Shown in pieces: positions 51,296-59,681 of a stretch of DNA of 64,000 nt. The DNA comes from Vannielia litorea. GTDB taxonomy: Bacteria; Pseudomonadota; Alphaproteobacteria; Rhodobacterales; Rhodobacteraceae. The notes under the pieces were generated by a model that was not told the origin of the DNA, did not search any database, and saw nothing but the letters and a program-made list of their open reading frames with translations. Location: the NCBI RefSeq assembly GCF_019801175.1, contig NZ_JAHVJR010000001.1, forward strand, positions 558,001 to 622,000, written 5' to 3'. A program made the position numbers and the translations under genes. Numbering within the stretch: position 1 is the stretch's first letter; the number at the start of each line of letters is the position of its first letter.

Positions 51296-51952
51296 TCAGG
51301 CGGTTGCAGCGCTCCGCTGCGGGCGGAGCAGGAACACCAGCGCAAGGCTCAACTCCGCGAGGATCGTGACGCCGTAGGCCGGTTGCATCAGCGCATTAAG
51401 CTCCGGTGCGGCGAGGCGGGTGAGCGAGCCTGCGAGGTAGGTAAGGCCCGCCAGACCCAGCAGGGGCGGCAGCCAGCGGGGCACGAGCGCGGCGCGGGCG
51501 AGGAGCCATACGGTGATCAGCGTGTTGGCGCCGAAGAAGAGCAGGCCCACGTCATAGCCAATGGAGTGGGTGGTCAGCAGGACCATCAGCGCCTCGGGGG
51601 CCTCGGGTCCGGTGCTGACCAGCGAGAGCGCCGCGACGCTGGCCAGCAGGCTGGCGCCGATCACGGCGGCTTGCATCAGGCGCAGAACCATCGCGGTGAG
51701 GGCCAACTCGGGCTGGACGCGGCGCAGCAGGCTGAAGAACAGCACGGCGAGGGCGATATCGAGCGCGATCATTGCGCTGTCGGCCAGCAGCCCGGCGCGG
51801 AAGAGGCCGGTGTTGGCGGCGATGGCCTGCCATGTCGCGGCGGGATCACTCCATGATATCAATGGCATGCGGATGGCGAACTCGGCGGTGAGGCCAAGGG
51901 CGATGACGCCGAGGTAAAGAGCGCCTGTGGTGCGTTGGATCGAGGTTTGCAT
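51296..51952 (-). CDS. DUF4386 membrane protein
   Basis: A 218-residue integral membrane protein with about six hydrophobic helices, starting MQTSIQRTTGALYLGVIAL. DUF4386 features include LGLTAEFAIRMPLISW, AVIGASLLASVAALSLVS, SIGYDVGLLFFGANTL and PPLLGLAGLTYLAGSLTRL. An extension upstream (from 52069) lacks family similarity. It is convergent with rluD (2 bp between stops) and divergent from rpoH. Function unknown. Confidence 0.78.
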   Translation of the reverse strand: MQTSIQRTTGALYLGVIALGLTAEFAIRMPLISWSDPAATWQAIAANTGLFRAGLLADSAMIALDIALAVLFFSLLRRVQPELALTAMVLRLMQAAVIGASLLASVAALSLVSTGPEAPEALMVLLTTHSIGYDVGLLFFGANTLITVWLLARAALVPRWLPPLLGLAGLTYLAGSLTRLAAPELNALMQPAYGVTILAELSLALVFLLRPQRSAATA

Positions 51953-52148
51953 GGGGCGGCTCCCGAGGGCTGAGGTTGCGTTGACCCCGAGATAGGCCAT
52001 GCGGAGACCGCATAGAATTCCCCGTTTTCGTTCACCATTCATGCAAATACGCATGACAAGCGCGGTCACACAGATTGGTGCGCCGGATTTACCTTCTCTT
52101 CACGTTTATCGGGTCTAGGATGGTCGCAACCTTAGGGCACCGTTAAGA

Positions 52149-52179
52149 CTTGAACCGATCAGTTCAGTGCTTATATGAC
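52149..52179 (+). promoter_or_regulatory. Sigma-32 type promoter in front of rpoH
   Basis: CTTG at 52149-52152, a 17-bp spacer and CTTATATGA at 52170-52178 match the alphaproteobacterial heat-shock consensus CTTG-N17-CYTATNT very closely. It lies about 60 bp before the rpoH start. This would make rpoH positively autoregulated, as reported for some relatives. Confidence 0.7.
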
Positions 52180-52237
52180 CATCAACCGCCCGGCATGACC
52201 GGGGTAAAGCACTGATAACACGAAACAAGGGACGCGC

Positions 52238-53134
52238 ATGAGTAACTATTCCAAGCTTCCGGCCCCCTCTCCAGAGCAGGGGCTCAACCGCTACCTCCAG
52301 GAGATCCGCACCTTTCCGATGCTGGAGCCGGAGGAAGAGTACATGCTGGCCAAGCGCTGGGTCGAAACCGAAGACAGCTCTTCGGCCCACAAGCTCGTGA
52401 CCTCCCACCTGCGCCTCGCCGCGAAAATCGCCATGGGCTACCGCGGCTACGGCCTGCCGCAAGCCGAGGTGATCTCGGAGGCCAATGTGGGCCTGATGCA
52501 GGCGGTCAAACGCTTTGACCCGGAAAAGGGCTTTCGGCTGGCGACCTATGCCATGTGGTGGATCCGTGCCTCGATCCAGGAATACATTCTTAGATCGTGG
52601 TCGCTTGTAAAACTCGGAACGACGAGCGCCCAGAAGAAACTTTTCTTCAACCTTCGCAAAGCCAAGAACAAGATCGGCGCGCTGGAGGAGGGCGATCTGC
52701 GGCCGGAGAACGTGCAAAAGATCGCCGAACAACTCAACGTGACCGAGGACGAGGTCATCTCGATGAACCGCCGCCTTTCGGGCGGGGATGCAAGCCTCAA
52801 TGCCACCATCGGCTCCGATGATGACGGCTCGGCGCAATGGCAGGACTGGCTGGAGGATGAGACCGCCGACCAGGCCAAGAGCTACGCCGAAGAGAACGAG
52901 ATGGAAGTGCGCCGCGAGCTTATGGTGCAGGCGATGGACGTGCTGAACGAGCGCGAGAAGGACATCCTGATCCAGCGCCGTCTGCACGAGCAGCCGGTCA
53001 CGCTCGAGGAGCTTTCGGGCCAGTATGACGTGAGCCGCGAGCGCATTCGCCAGATCGAAGTGCGCGCCTTCGAGAAGCTGCAGAAGCGGATGCAGGAGCT
53101 TGCCAAGGAGCGGGGTCTGCTGGCGCGCGCTTGA
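52238..53134 (+). CDS. rpoH: Heat-shock sigma factor RpoH (sigma-32)
   Basis: A 298-residue sigma factor. Region 2 reads ATYAMWWIRASIQEYILRSWSLVK, the RpoH box segment follows (QKKLFFNLRKAKNKIGALEEG) and is diagnostic for sigma-32, and region 4 reads LHEQPVTLEELSGQYDVSRERIRQIEVRAFEKLQKR. Start MSNYSKLPAPSPEQGLNRYLQ is typical. A sigma-32 type promoter lies upstream. The gene following is psd, 49 bp beyond, which may belong to a separate unit. Confidence 0.96.
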   Translation: MSNYSKLPAPSPEQGLNRYLQEIRTFPMLEPEEEYMLAKRWVETEDSSSAHKLVTSHLRLAAKIAMGYRGYGLPQAEVISEANVGLMQAVKRFDPEKGFRLATYAMWWIRASIQEYILRSWSLVKLGTTSAQKKLFFNLRKAKNKIGALEEGDLRPENVQKIAEQLNVTEDEVISMNRRLSGGDASLNATIGSDDDGSAQWQDWLEDETADQAKSYAEENEMEVRRELMVQAMDVLNEREKDILIQRRLHEQPVTLEELSGQYDVSRERIRQIEVRAFEKLQKRMQELAKERGLLARA

Positions 53135-53183
53135 ACCCGCGCCAGCGGGCGGCTAGACCCTTGGGCAACCGAGGGGGATCTGC

Positions 53184-53873
53184 GTGAAGCTGCACGAGAC
53201 ATTCATCAAGCCGATGCACAAGGAAGGCTGGCGGTTCGTCAGCGTCTTCGCCGTGCTCACGCTGCTGCTGTTCTTCATCTGGCAGCCGCTGGGCTGGATC
53301 GGGCTGGGGCTGACTGTTTGGTGCTACTACTTCTTCCGCGACCCGGTGCGCCATGTGCCAGAGGGCGAGGGGCTGATCGTGAGCCCGGCCGATGGCATCG
53401 TGAGCCTGATCGAGATGGCCGCGCCTCCGCCTGAACTGGGGCTGGGCAATGAAAAGCGCTTGCGCGTCAGCGTGTTCATGTCGGTCTTCAACTGCCACAT
53501 CAACCGCGCCCCGGTGCCGGGGCGGGTGGCGAAGATGGCCTACAAGCCCGGCAAGTTCCTCTCGGCAGAGCTGGACAAGGCCAGCGAGGACAACGAGCGC
53601 AACTCCCTGCTGATCGAGATGGATGACGGGCGCGACCTCGTGGTGACCCAGATCGCCGGCCTCGTGGCCCGGCGGATCGTGCCACTGACCGAGGAAGGCA
53701 CGGTGCTGAAGCGCGGCGAGCGCTTTGGCCTCATTCGCTTTGGCTCCCGGCTCGATACATACCTGCCCGAGGGTGTTTCGCCGTTGGTGGCCGTGGGGCA
53801 GACCATGATCGCAGGCGAGACCGTGCTGGCCGATACCGCGCAGGGCACGCCCCGACCGGCAAGGGCCGACTGA
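53184..53873 (+). CDS. psd: Phosphatidylserine decarboxylase proenzyme
   Basis: A 229-residue small-type (PSD-B) decarboxylase that makes phosphatidylethanolamine from phosphatidylserine. An N-terminal membrane segment (VFAVLTLLLFFIWQPLGWIG) precedes the catalytic part. The self-cleavage site is GlySer in RFGSRLDTYLPEG near the C-terminus, yielding the pyruvoyl group. FMSVFNCHINRAPVPGRV is the conserved active-site block. GTG start (53184) is favoured by GAGGGGGATC upstream. It leads the pssA-pmtA unit and is separated from pssA by only a few bases. Confidence 0.95.
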   Translation: MKLHETFIKPMHKEGWRFVSVFAVLTLLLFFIWQPLGWIGLGLTVWCYYFFRDPVRHVPEGEGLIVSPADGIVSLIEMAAPPPELGLGNEKRLRVSVFMSVFNCHINRAPVPGRVAKMAYKPGKFLSAELDKASEDNERNSLLIEMDDGRDLVVTQIAGLVARRIVPLTEEGTVLKRGERFGLIRFGSRLDTYLPEGVSPLVAVGQTMIAGETVLADTAQGTPRPARAD

Positions 53874-53877
53874 GCGC

Positions 53878-54642
53878 ATGCCACGTGCCCCCCGCATTCG
53901 CCGCAGGGCGAGCCGCTTGCCGATCCTGCACCTGCTGCCCAACATCGTCACCATAGCGGCTATCTGTGCCGGACTCACCGGCCTGCGGCTGGCGCTTCAG
54001 GGGCGGTTCGAGGCGGCGGTGATGATGGTGCTTCTGGCAGCGCTGCTGGATGGGCTGGATGGCCCGTTGGCGCGGCTTCTGAAGTCTGAATCCAAGATCG
54101 GCGCGGAACTCGACAGCCTAGCCGATTTCGTCAACTTCGGCGTCGTCCCCGGCTTTCTGCTCTACCTCTGGAGCCTCGACACCACTTCGCGGCTGAGCTG
54201 GATCGCGGTGCTGATCTACGCGGTTTGCGCGGTGCTGCGGCTGGCCCGGTTCAACGTGACGGCGCGGGAGGAGGTGGAGGAAGACCGCCCCACGCCCGGC
54301 ACCTTCACCGGTGTGCCCGCTCCGGGTGGCGCGCTACTGGCGCTTGCGCCCTTTGCGCTGGTGCAGAACTTTCCGGGCCTGCCGATGCCGGCCGGGATCG
54401 TTGCCATCTGGCTGGTGATCGTGGGCCTTTTGATGATTTCACGCCTGCCCACCCCCTCGCTGAAGGCGATGCGGGTGCCGCGGGAGAATGCCCGGTTTCT
54501 GATTGTCGGCTTGGTGGCCTTTGCCGCCATCGCCGCCACCTGGCCCTGGGTTGTCATGTCGATTGCACAGTTCGGCTATATCGTGCTGGTCGGATGGAGT
54601 GCGCGGCACCACGCCACGGGGAGCGTCAGTGATGAAGATTGA
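53878..54642 (+). CDS. pssA: CDP-diacylglycerol-serine O-phosphatidyltransferase
   Basis: A 254-residue integral membrane CDP-alcohol phosphatidyltransferase making phosphatidylserine. The catalytic signature DGLDGPLARLLKSESKIGAELDSLAD (DGx2DGx2AR-x8-Gx3Dx3D) is complete near residue 60. Eight or so transmembrane segments follow or flank it. It sits between psd and pmtA, so the operon makes PS, then PE, then PC. Its end overlaps the pmtA start by 11 bp. Confidence 0.94.
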   Translation: MPRAPRIRRRASRLPILHLLPNIVTIAAICAGLTGLRLALQGRFEAAVMMVLLAALLDGLDGPLARLLKSESKIGAELDSLADFVNFGVVPGFLLYLWSLDTTSRLSWIAVLIYAVCAVLRLARFNVTAREEVEEDRPTPGTFTGVPAPGGALLALAPFALVQNFPGLPMPAGIVAIWLVIVGLLMISRLPTPSLKAMRVPRENARFLIVGLVAFAAIAATWPWVVMSIAQFGYIVLVGWSARHHATGSVSDED

Positions 54643-55249
54643 AGCGGTATCAAACTCTTACAAACGCTGGGCCCCGGTCTATGACAGCACCTTCGGGGCC
54701 GTCACCAATGCCGGGCGCAGGCGGGCGACCTCTTATGTTTCGGAGCGGGGCGGCGATGTGCTGGAGGTCGGCGTGGGCACCGGGCTGGCGCTGCCGCTCT
54801 ACGGCCCCGGCGTGCGGGTGACGGGGATCGACTTTTCGCCCGAGATGCTGGCCAAGGCCGAGAAGCGGGTGGAGGAAGACGGGCTGACGCGGGTCGAGGC
54901 GCTGCGGCAGATGGATGCCCGCGAGCTGGACTTCGCCGATGGCAGCTTTGACTACGTGAGCGCGATGCATGTGCTTTCAGTCGTGCCCGAGCCGGAGCGG
55001 GTGATGCGCGAGATCGCGCGGGTGCTCAAGCCCGGTGGTCAGGTGCTGATCGTGAACCACTTCGCCGCCGAGAAGGGCATGCTGGGCCTCGTGGAGCGGG
55101 CGATTGCGCCGCTTGAAGGGCTGATCGGCTGGCACTCGGATTTCCCGATCTCGCGCGTGCTTGGCGCGCCGGGCCTCGTCGAGGTGGCGCGCGACAGCCT
55201 GCCGCCGATGCGGATCATGACCTGGCTGGTGCTGGAGAAGCAGGGCTAG
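54632..55249 (+). CDS. pmtA: Phosphatidylethanolamine N-methyltransferase (PmtA-type)
   Basis: A 205-residue soluble Rossmann methyltransferase, the size of Rhodobacter-type PmtA, that methylates phosphatidylethanolamine stepwise to phosphatidylcholine. Start MKIEAVSNSYKRWAPVYDSTF is family-typical. SAM motifs: VLEVGVGTGLALPLY, VTGIDFSPEMLAKAE, FDYVSAMHVLSVV and LKPGGQVLIVNHF. The overlap with pssA shows operon membership and supports the assignment over generic UbiE-like enzymes. Confidence 0.9.
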   Translation: MKIEAVSNSYKRWAPVYDSTFGAVTNAGRRRATSYVSERGGDVLEVGVGTGLALPLYGPGVRVTGIDFSPEMLAKAEKRVEEDGLTRVEALRQMDARELDFADGSFDYVSAMHVLSVVPEPERVMREIARVLKPGGQVLIVNHFAAEKGMLGLVERAIAPLEGLIGWHSDFPISRVLGAPGLVEVARDSLPPMRIMTWLVLEKQG

Positions 55250-55271
55250 CTTGCGGGCTGCCCGGCGGGCC

Positions 55272-55289
55272 GTTAGCGTTGGCGCTAAC
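55272..55289. promoter_or_regulatory. Candidate LacI/GntR-type operator
   Basis: GTTAGCG-TTGG-CGCTAAC is a perfect 7-bp-arm palindrome, 22 bp before the start of the oxidoreductase gene. The half-site GTTAGCG resembles LacI-family sugar-repressor sites, which usually read GTTAGCGCTAAC with less spacing. The regulator is not in the window. Confidence 0.5.
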
Positions 55290-55310
55290 AGGGACACCGG
55301 GAGAGCTGCC

Positions 55311-56288
55311 ATGACAATCGAACCGATCCGCTGGGGCATCCTCGGCGCCGCCAACTTTGCGCTCCAGCACATGGGCCGTGCGATCCATGCCGCGGAGGGG
55401 GCCGAACTTGTGGCGCTGGCCACCTCGAGCCCCGAGAAGGCCAAGCCGTTTCAGGCCTTTTGCCCGGCGCTGAAGGTCCATGACAGCTACGAGGCGCTGC
55501 TGGCCGATCCGGGGGTGGATGCGGTTTATATCCCGCTGCCGAACCACCTGCACGTCGAGTGGACGCTGAAGGCGATGGAGGCGGGCAAGCATGTGCTGAC
55601 CGAGAAGCCCATCGCGATGGAGGCGGGCGAGATCGACGCGCTGATCGCCAAGCGCGACGAGAGCGGGCTGCACGCGGCAGAGGCCTACATGATCGTGCAC
55701 CACCCGCAGTGGCAGCGGGCAAGGGCCATGCTGCGCGACGGGGCGATCGGCGATCTGGTGCATGTGGATGGGGTGTTCACCTACAACAACCCCGACATGG
55801 GCAACATCCGAAATGACGCCTCCAAGGGCGGCGGGGGTATCCCCGACATCGGGGTTTACACTTACGGATCAACGCGTTGGATGCTGGGCGAGGAACCCGA
55901 GGAGATCACCCATGCGGACCTTACCTTCGAGGCGGGGGTGGATGTGGTGGCCCGGGTCGCGGCGCGCTTTCCGAGCTGCACGGCGCATTGGGTCAACTCG
56001 ATGCGGATGCACCCGTGGCAGCACATGAGCTTTCACGGCACCGAGGGCGTGATCCGGCTCACCGCGCCGTTCAACGCCAATGTCTTTGACCAAGCCGAGG
56101 TGGAGCTGCATCAGGATGGCATGGGCCGCCGGATCGAGCGCTTTCCCGGCATCAACCAATATGTGCTGCAGGTCGAGAACTTCGGGCGGACGGTGCGCGA
56201 GGGGGCAGAGTATCCGTGGAGCCTTGAAGACGCCAAGGGCACGCAGGCGCTGATCGACGCGGTCTATGCCAAGGGCGGGCGCGGGTGA
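55311..56288 (+). CDS. Gfo/Idh/MocA-family oxidoreductase
   Basis: A 325-residue NAD(P)-dependent dehydrogenase. An N-terminal Rossmann domain has the dinucleotide motif WGILGAANFALQHMGRAI, the EKP block TEKPIAMEAGEIDAL and the catalytic-area DAVYIPLPNHLHVEWTLKAMEAGKHV. The C-terminal domain carries GGGGIPDIGVYTYGSTRWMLG. Substrate is a sugar, cyclitol or related alcohol; not assignable. Upstream lies a sugar-repressor-like palindrome. Followed by a DUF4389 gene with a 1-bp overlap (TGATG). Confidence 0.88.
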   Translation: MTIEPIRWGILGAANFALQHMGRAIHAAEGAELVALATSSPEKAKPFQAFCPALKVHDSYEALLADPGVDAVYIPLPNHLHVEWTLKAMEAGKHVLTEKPIAMEAGEIDALIAKRDESGLHAAEAYMIVHHPQWQRARAMLRDGAIGDLVHVDGVFTYNNPDMGNIRNDASKGGGGIPDIGVYTYGSTRWMLGEEPEEITHADLTFEAGVDVVARVAARFPSCTAHWVNSMRMHPWQHMSFHGTEGVIRLTAPFNANVFDQAEVELHQDGMGRRIERFPGINQYVLQVENFGRTVREGAEYPWSLEDAKGTQALIDAVYAKGGRG

Positions 56289-56593
56289 TGCGGCCGTCGG
56301 ACGACGAGCGCTTCGAGGGGCGGATGCACGGGCCGCAGGAGGAGGCGGGCAAGGACGGGCTGCTGATGCGGCTCCTGCACATGATCCTGATCGGGCTGAT
56401 GATTCAGGTTGCGATGACGGTGCTGGGCGTGGCGACGCTGGTGCAATTCATCGTGATGCTGGTGAGCAAGGGCGAGCCGAACCCGCGGCTGGCGGAGTTT
56501 GGCGAAAGCCTCGGCATCTGGCTGGCGAAGGCAGCGCGTTACCTTGTGGCCGCCAGCGAGGTGAAGCCCTGGCCCTGGACGGAGCTGGATTGA
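56288..56593 (+). CDS. DUF4389 small membrane protein
   Basis: A 101-residue protein with one or two hydrophobic helices (MRLLHMILIGLMIQVAMTVLGVATLVQFIVMLV in part) between an acidic head and a soluble tail (GESLGIWLAKAARYLVAASEVKPWPWTEL) typical of DUF4389. It starts in the stop of the oxidoreductase gene (TGATG), and a GTG one codon earlier is also possible. Co-transcription with the oxidoreductase is clear, function is not. It ends 14 bp upstream of a triple-hairpin region. Confidence 0.8.
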   Translation: MRPSDDERFEGRMHGPQEEAGKDGLLMRLLHMILIGLMIQVAMTVLGVATLVQFIVMLVSKGEPNPRLAEFGESLGIWLAKAARYLVAASEVKPWPWTELD

Positions 56594-56606
56594 GCGCGGT
56601 GAGGCC

Positions 56607-56699
56607 GAAAAATCTTAACGAAGATTTTTCGGGCGGGTGAGGGGCAAAAATCTTCTCGAAGATTTTTGGGGGCCGAAGAAATTTAGGGAAAATTCTTCT
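56607..56699. terminator. Three tandem A/T-rich hairpins between convergent genes
   Basis: Hairpin 1 (56607-56630) is GAAAAATCTT-AACG-AAGATTTTTC, perfect. Hairpin 2 (56645-56668) is CAAAAATCTT-CTCG-AAGATTTTTG, perfect. Hairpin 3 (56675-56699) is similar but with one mismatch (GAAGAAATTT...AAAATTCTTC). All have A-runs on one side and T-runs on the other and so can terminate both convergent transcripts. They share a core, so appear duplicated. Confidence 0.8.
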
Positions 56700-56704
56700 C
56701 GCCA

Positions 56705-57100
56705 TCAGCCGAGGTAGTCGGCGTCGCTCACGTGCTCCATCCATGTGACGTTGGTGCCGTTCTCGACCTCGTGGATGGCCACATGGGTCATTGCGTGGTC
56801 GGCGCGGGCGCCGTGCCAATGTTTCTCTCCCGGTTCGAACCAGATCTTGTCGCCCGGGGCGATCTCTTCTTTCGGGCCGCCCTCTCGCTGGACCCAGCCG
56901 AGGCCGGCGGTGACGATCAGTAACTGACCGCGCGGATGCGTATGCCAAGCGGTGCGCGCGCCCGGCTCGAAGGTGACGATCACCGCGCCGGCGGATGCGC
57001 CCTCTTCGGGGTTGTGGCGGTTCTCTTGCCGGACCGCGCCGGTGAAGTACTCTGCCGGGCCGGTGCCCGAGGGTTGCTCTGTGGCCCGCGTGATCTTCAT
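56705..57100 (-). CDS. Cupin-domain protein
   Basis: A 131-residue single-domain cupin. Metal ligands are seen in cupin motif 1 (TAWHTHPRGQLLIV) and motif 2 (GDKIWFEPGEKHWHGA), where His-His-Glu/Gln and His coordinate the metal. The start at 57100 (MKITRATE) is favoured by GGAGGCTAAG. The order of blocks matches (R)-mandelonitrile-lyase-like cupins and quercetinase-like proteins; substrate unknown. It reads convergent with the DUF4389 gene. Confidence 0.87.
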   Translation of the reverse strand: MKITRATEQPSGTGPAEYFTGAVRQENRHNPEEGASAGAVIVTFEPGARTAWHTHPRGQLLIVTAGLGWVQREGGPKEEIAPGDKIWFEPGEKHWHGARADHAMTHVAIHEVENGTNVTWMEHVSDADYLG

Positions 57101-57204
57101 CTTAGCCTCCAATTCTTCTCAAATTGTAAATAGGGCGGCGCTGCGGCCTTTCCCCCACCCTAGGGCGTTTGACCGGGCGCGGGGAGAGGGGGCAAGCTGG
57201 GGGC

Positions 57205-57741
57205 ATGAGGATTTTTGCGCGAGCCCAGATTGTGGCCCTGATGATGGCCTCGTGGCTGCCCCTGCCTGCTGCGGCCGAGGGGCTGGGCCGGATCACCGCC
57301 TATCTCGCGGGTGAGGCGGAGGAATGGCACACGATCACGATGGAGCAGGGCGGGCGAAAGGTGGCGACGGCGAGCTTTGAGCAAGGCGCGCGGCTGACGG
57401 AGCTGAGGGTGCAGGGCCACCCGGAGCCGCGCTTTACCACGCGGGACGTGTTCAGTGTGGATGTGCGCTTCGAGGGGCCGTTCGCGCCGGGGGCGGAGCC
57501 GCTCTCTGTTGATGTGATGCATGTGCCCGAGGGCATGGGCGGGCCGTTCTGGACCAGCCGGGGCGCGGCGAAGCCTGCGCGGATCGATATTGTCGAGTTG
57601 GAAGTCTACGGCAGCTACGGGCGGCTGGTGGCGACCTTCGAGGCGGAGCTGTGCTTTCGCCCGATCATCTCCTCGGCCACCGACACGGGCAACTGCCGCC
57701 CGGTGACCGGGGTCATCGAGACGGAGATCGCGGTGGAGTAG
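57205..57741 (+). CDS. Exported hypothetical protein
   Basis: A 178-residue secreted protein with a signal peptide (MRIFARAQIVALMMASWLPLPAAAEG) and a beta-rich mature domain (EEWHTITMEQGGRKVATASF; RVQGHPEPRFTTRDVFSVDVRFEG; DIVELEVYGSYGRLVATFEAELCFRP). Two Cys (AELCFRP, GNCRPVTG) may pair. No family recognised. The ATG before RIFARAQ is chosen since the signal peptide begins there; 12 upstream in-frame residues have no support. It is convergent with pepF, 59 bp away. Confidence 0.65.
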   Translation: MRIFARAQIVALMMASWLPLPAAAEGLGRITAYLAGEAEEWHTITMEQGGRKVATASFEQGARLTELRVQGHPEPRFTTRDVFSVDVRFEGPFAPGAEPLSVDVMHVPEGMGGPFWTSRGAAKPARIDIVELEVYGSYGRLVATFEAELCFRPIISSATDTGNCRPVTGVIETEIAVE

Positions 57742-57799
57742 GGAGGCGGGTGACGCTCTCGCTTTTGCGCGTCGCCCCACCCGCCGTCCCGCGGGCCTG

Positions 57800-59614
57800 T
57801 TAGCCCTCCATGGCTTCCAACTCGTCGATGAAGCCCTCGATCATGCTGAGGCCCTTGTCCCAAAAGGCAGGGTCTGAGGCGTCGAGGCCGAAGGGGGCCA
57901 GAAGCTCCTTGTGGTGCTTTGAGCCGCCTGCTTTCAGCATATCGAAATACTTGGCCTGGAAGTCGGCGTCGCCTTCTTCGTAGGCAGCGTAGAGCGCGTT
58001 TACGAGGCCATCCCCGAAAGCGTAGGCGTAGACGTAGAAGGGCGAGTGGACGAAGTGGGGGATGTAGGCCCAGAAGGTCTCATACCCGTCCATGAACTCG
58101 AACGCCGGGCCCAGGGACTCGCCCTGCACCGACATCCAGATCTCGTTGATCTGGTCAGGGGTCAGCTCGCCTTCGGCCCGCGCCGCGTGGAGCTTGCACT
58201 CGAAGTCGTAGAAGGCGATCTGGCGGACGACCGTGTTGATCATGTCTTCGACCTTGCCGGCGAGCAGCACCTTGCGCTCGGCGTCGTCCTTGGCGGCGGC
58301 GAGGAGTTTGCGGAAGGTGAGCATTTCACCGAAGACCGAAGCGGTCTCGGCTAGCGTAAGGGGCGTGGAGGAGAGCAGCTCGCCCTGCTCGGCGGCCAAA
58401 ACCTGGTGGACGCCGTGGCCGAGTTCGTGGGCCAGCGTCATCACGTCGCGCGGTTTGCCGAGGTAGTTCAGCATCACGTAGGGGTGCACGTCGGTGACGG
58501 TGGGGTGGGCGAAGGCGCCGGGGGCCTTGCCGGGCTTCACCTCGGCGTCGATCCAGCCCTTGGTGAAGAAGGGTTCTGCCAGCTTGGCCATCTCCGGGTC
58601 GAAGCCTGCGTAGGCGTCGAGCACGGTTTGCTTGGCCTCGGTCCAGCCTACTACCTTTTCGCTCTCCATCGGGAGGGGGGCGTTGCGGTCCCAGACCTGC
58701 ATCTTGTCGAGGCCGAGCCAGCCGCGCTTCAGCTCGTAGTAGCGGTGCGAAAGGCGCGGGTAGGCGGCGACGACGGCGTTGCGGAGGGCCTCGACTACCT
58801 CTGGCTCGACGTGGTTGGAGAGGTGGCGGCCGGTTTGCGGCGTGGGCATCTTGCGCCACTTGTCCTCGATGGCCTTTTCCTTGGCCAGCGTGTTGTGGAC
58901 GCGGGAGAAGATTTTGAGGTTGTCGGTGAGGACGGAGGCGATCTCGCGGGCCGCCGCTTCGCGGGTGTCACGGTCTTGCTCGGAGAGGAGGTTGGCCACC
59001 CCTTCCATGCCGAGGGTCTCGCCGTTCACCTCGAACTCCAGCCCGGCGACGGTTTCATCGAACAGGCGGTTCCATGCGGCGGCGCCGACAGTGGATTGAT
59101 CGTGCAGGAATTTTTCCAGCTCGTCTGAGAGCTGGTAGGGCTTGAGGGCGCGCATCCGGTCGAAGACGGGCTTGTAGCGGGCGAGGTCGGCACTGCCGGT
59201 GAACCATGCCTCGTAGGTCGCATCGGTGACGCGGTTCAGCTCCAGCGAGAAGAACACCAGCGACGACATGATGTCGGTGATCTGCTGCTGCATGTTGCCC
59301 ATGAACTGGGCGCGGCCCGGGTCGACGGTGAGTTGGTAGTAGCGCAGGCCGGCGAAAGACATGATGCGGCCCGCGATGCGGTCGATCGCCTCGTAGCGGT
59401 GGACGCATTCGAGCATCTGCTCGGGTGTCAGGCCCTCCAGCTTGCCCTCGTAGTCAGCGGCGAAGGCGGGGCATTCGGTGGCGAGCCAGTCGAGATCACG
59501 GGTCAGCTCGGGGGCGTCTTCGGCGGTGTAGAGGTCGGAGAGGTCCCACTCGGGGAGGTCGCCGAGGTTCTTGCCACCGGAGGCGGTGGCGGCGTCGAAG
59601 ACGGGGGATTTCAT
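57800..59614 (-). CDS. pepF: Oligoendopeptidase F (M3 family)
   Basis: A 604-residue zinc metallopeptidase that cleaves oligopeptides in the cytoplasm. The zinc site is the HExxH of MTLAHELGHGVHQVLA with the downstream Glu in LAETASVFGEM. N-terminal helical domain (DLSDLYTAEDAPELTRDLDWL) and C-terminal YVYAYAFGDGLVNALY are family blocks. Start MKSPVFDAATASGG is used; the first residues are not conserved. It is monocistronic. Confidence 0.94.
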   Translation of the reverse strand: MKSPVFDAATASGGKNLGDLPEWDLSDLYTAEDAPELTRDLDWLATECPAFAADYEGKLEGLTPEQMLECVHRYEAIDRIAGRIMSFAGLRYYQLTVDPGRAQFMGNMQQQITDIMSSLVFFSLELNRVTDATYEAWFTGSADLARYKPVFDRMRALKPYQLSDELEKFLHDQSTVGAAAWNRLFDETVAGLEFEVNGETLGMEGVANLLSEQDRDTREAAAREIASVLTDNLKIFSRVHNTLAKEKAIEDKWRKMPTPQTGRHLSNHVEPEVVEALRNAVVAAYPRLSHRYYELKRGWLGLDKMQVWDRNAPLPMESEKVVGWTEAKQTVLDAYAGFDPEMAKLAEPFFTKGWIDAEVKPGKAPGAFAHPTVTDVHPYVMLNYLGKPRDVMTLAHELGHGVHQVLAAEQGELLSSTPLTLAETASVFGEMLTFRKLLAAAKDDAERKVLLAGKVEDMINTVVRQIAFYDFECKLHAARAEGELTPDQINEIWMSVQGESLGPAFEFMDGYETFWAYIPHFVHSPFYVYAYAFGDGLVNALYAAYEEGDADFQAKYFDMLKAGGSKHHKELLAPFGLDASDPAFWDKGLSMIEGFIDELEAMEG

Positions 59615-59681
59615 CGGGGCTGCTCCTGCGTTGTCTGTCTTTGTCGGTCAGAAGGCAGATAGGCAGGAAGGGGCGGGGGCT

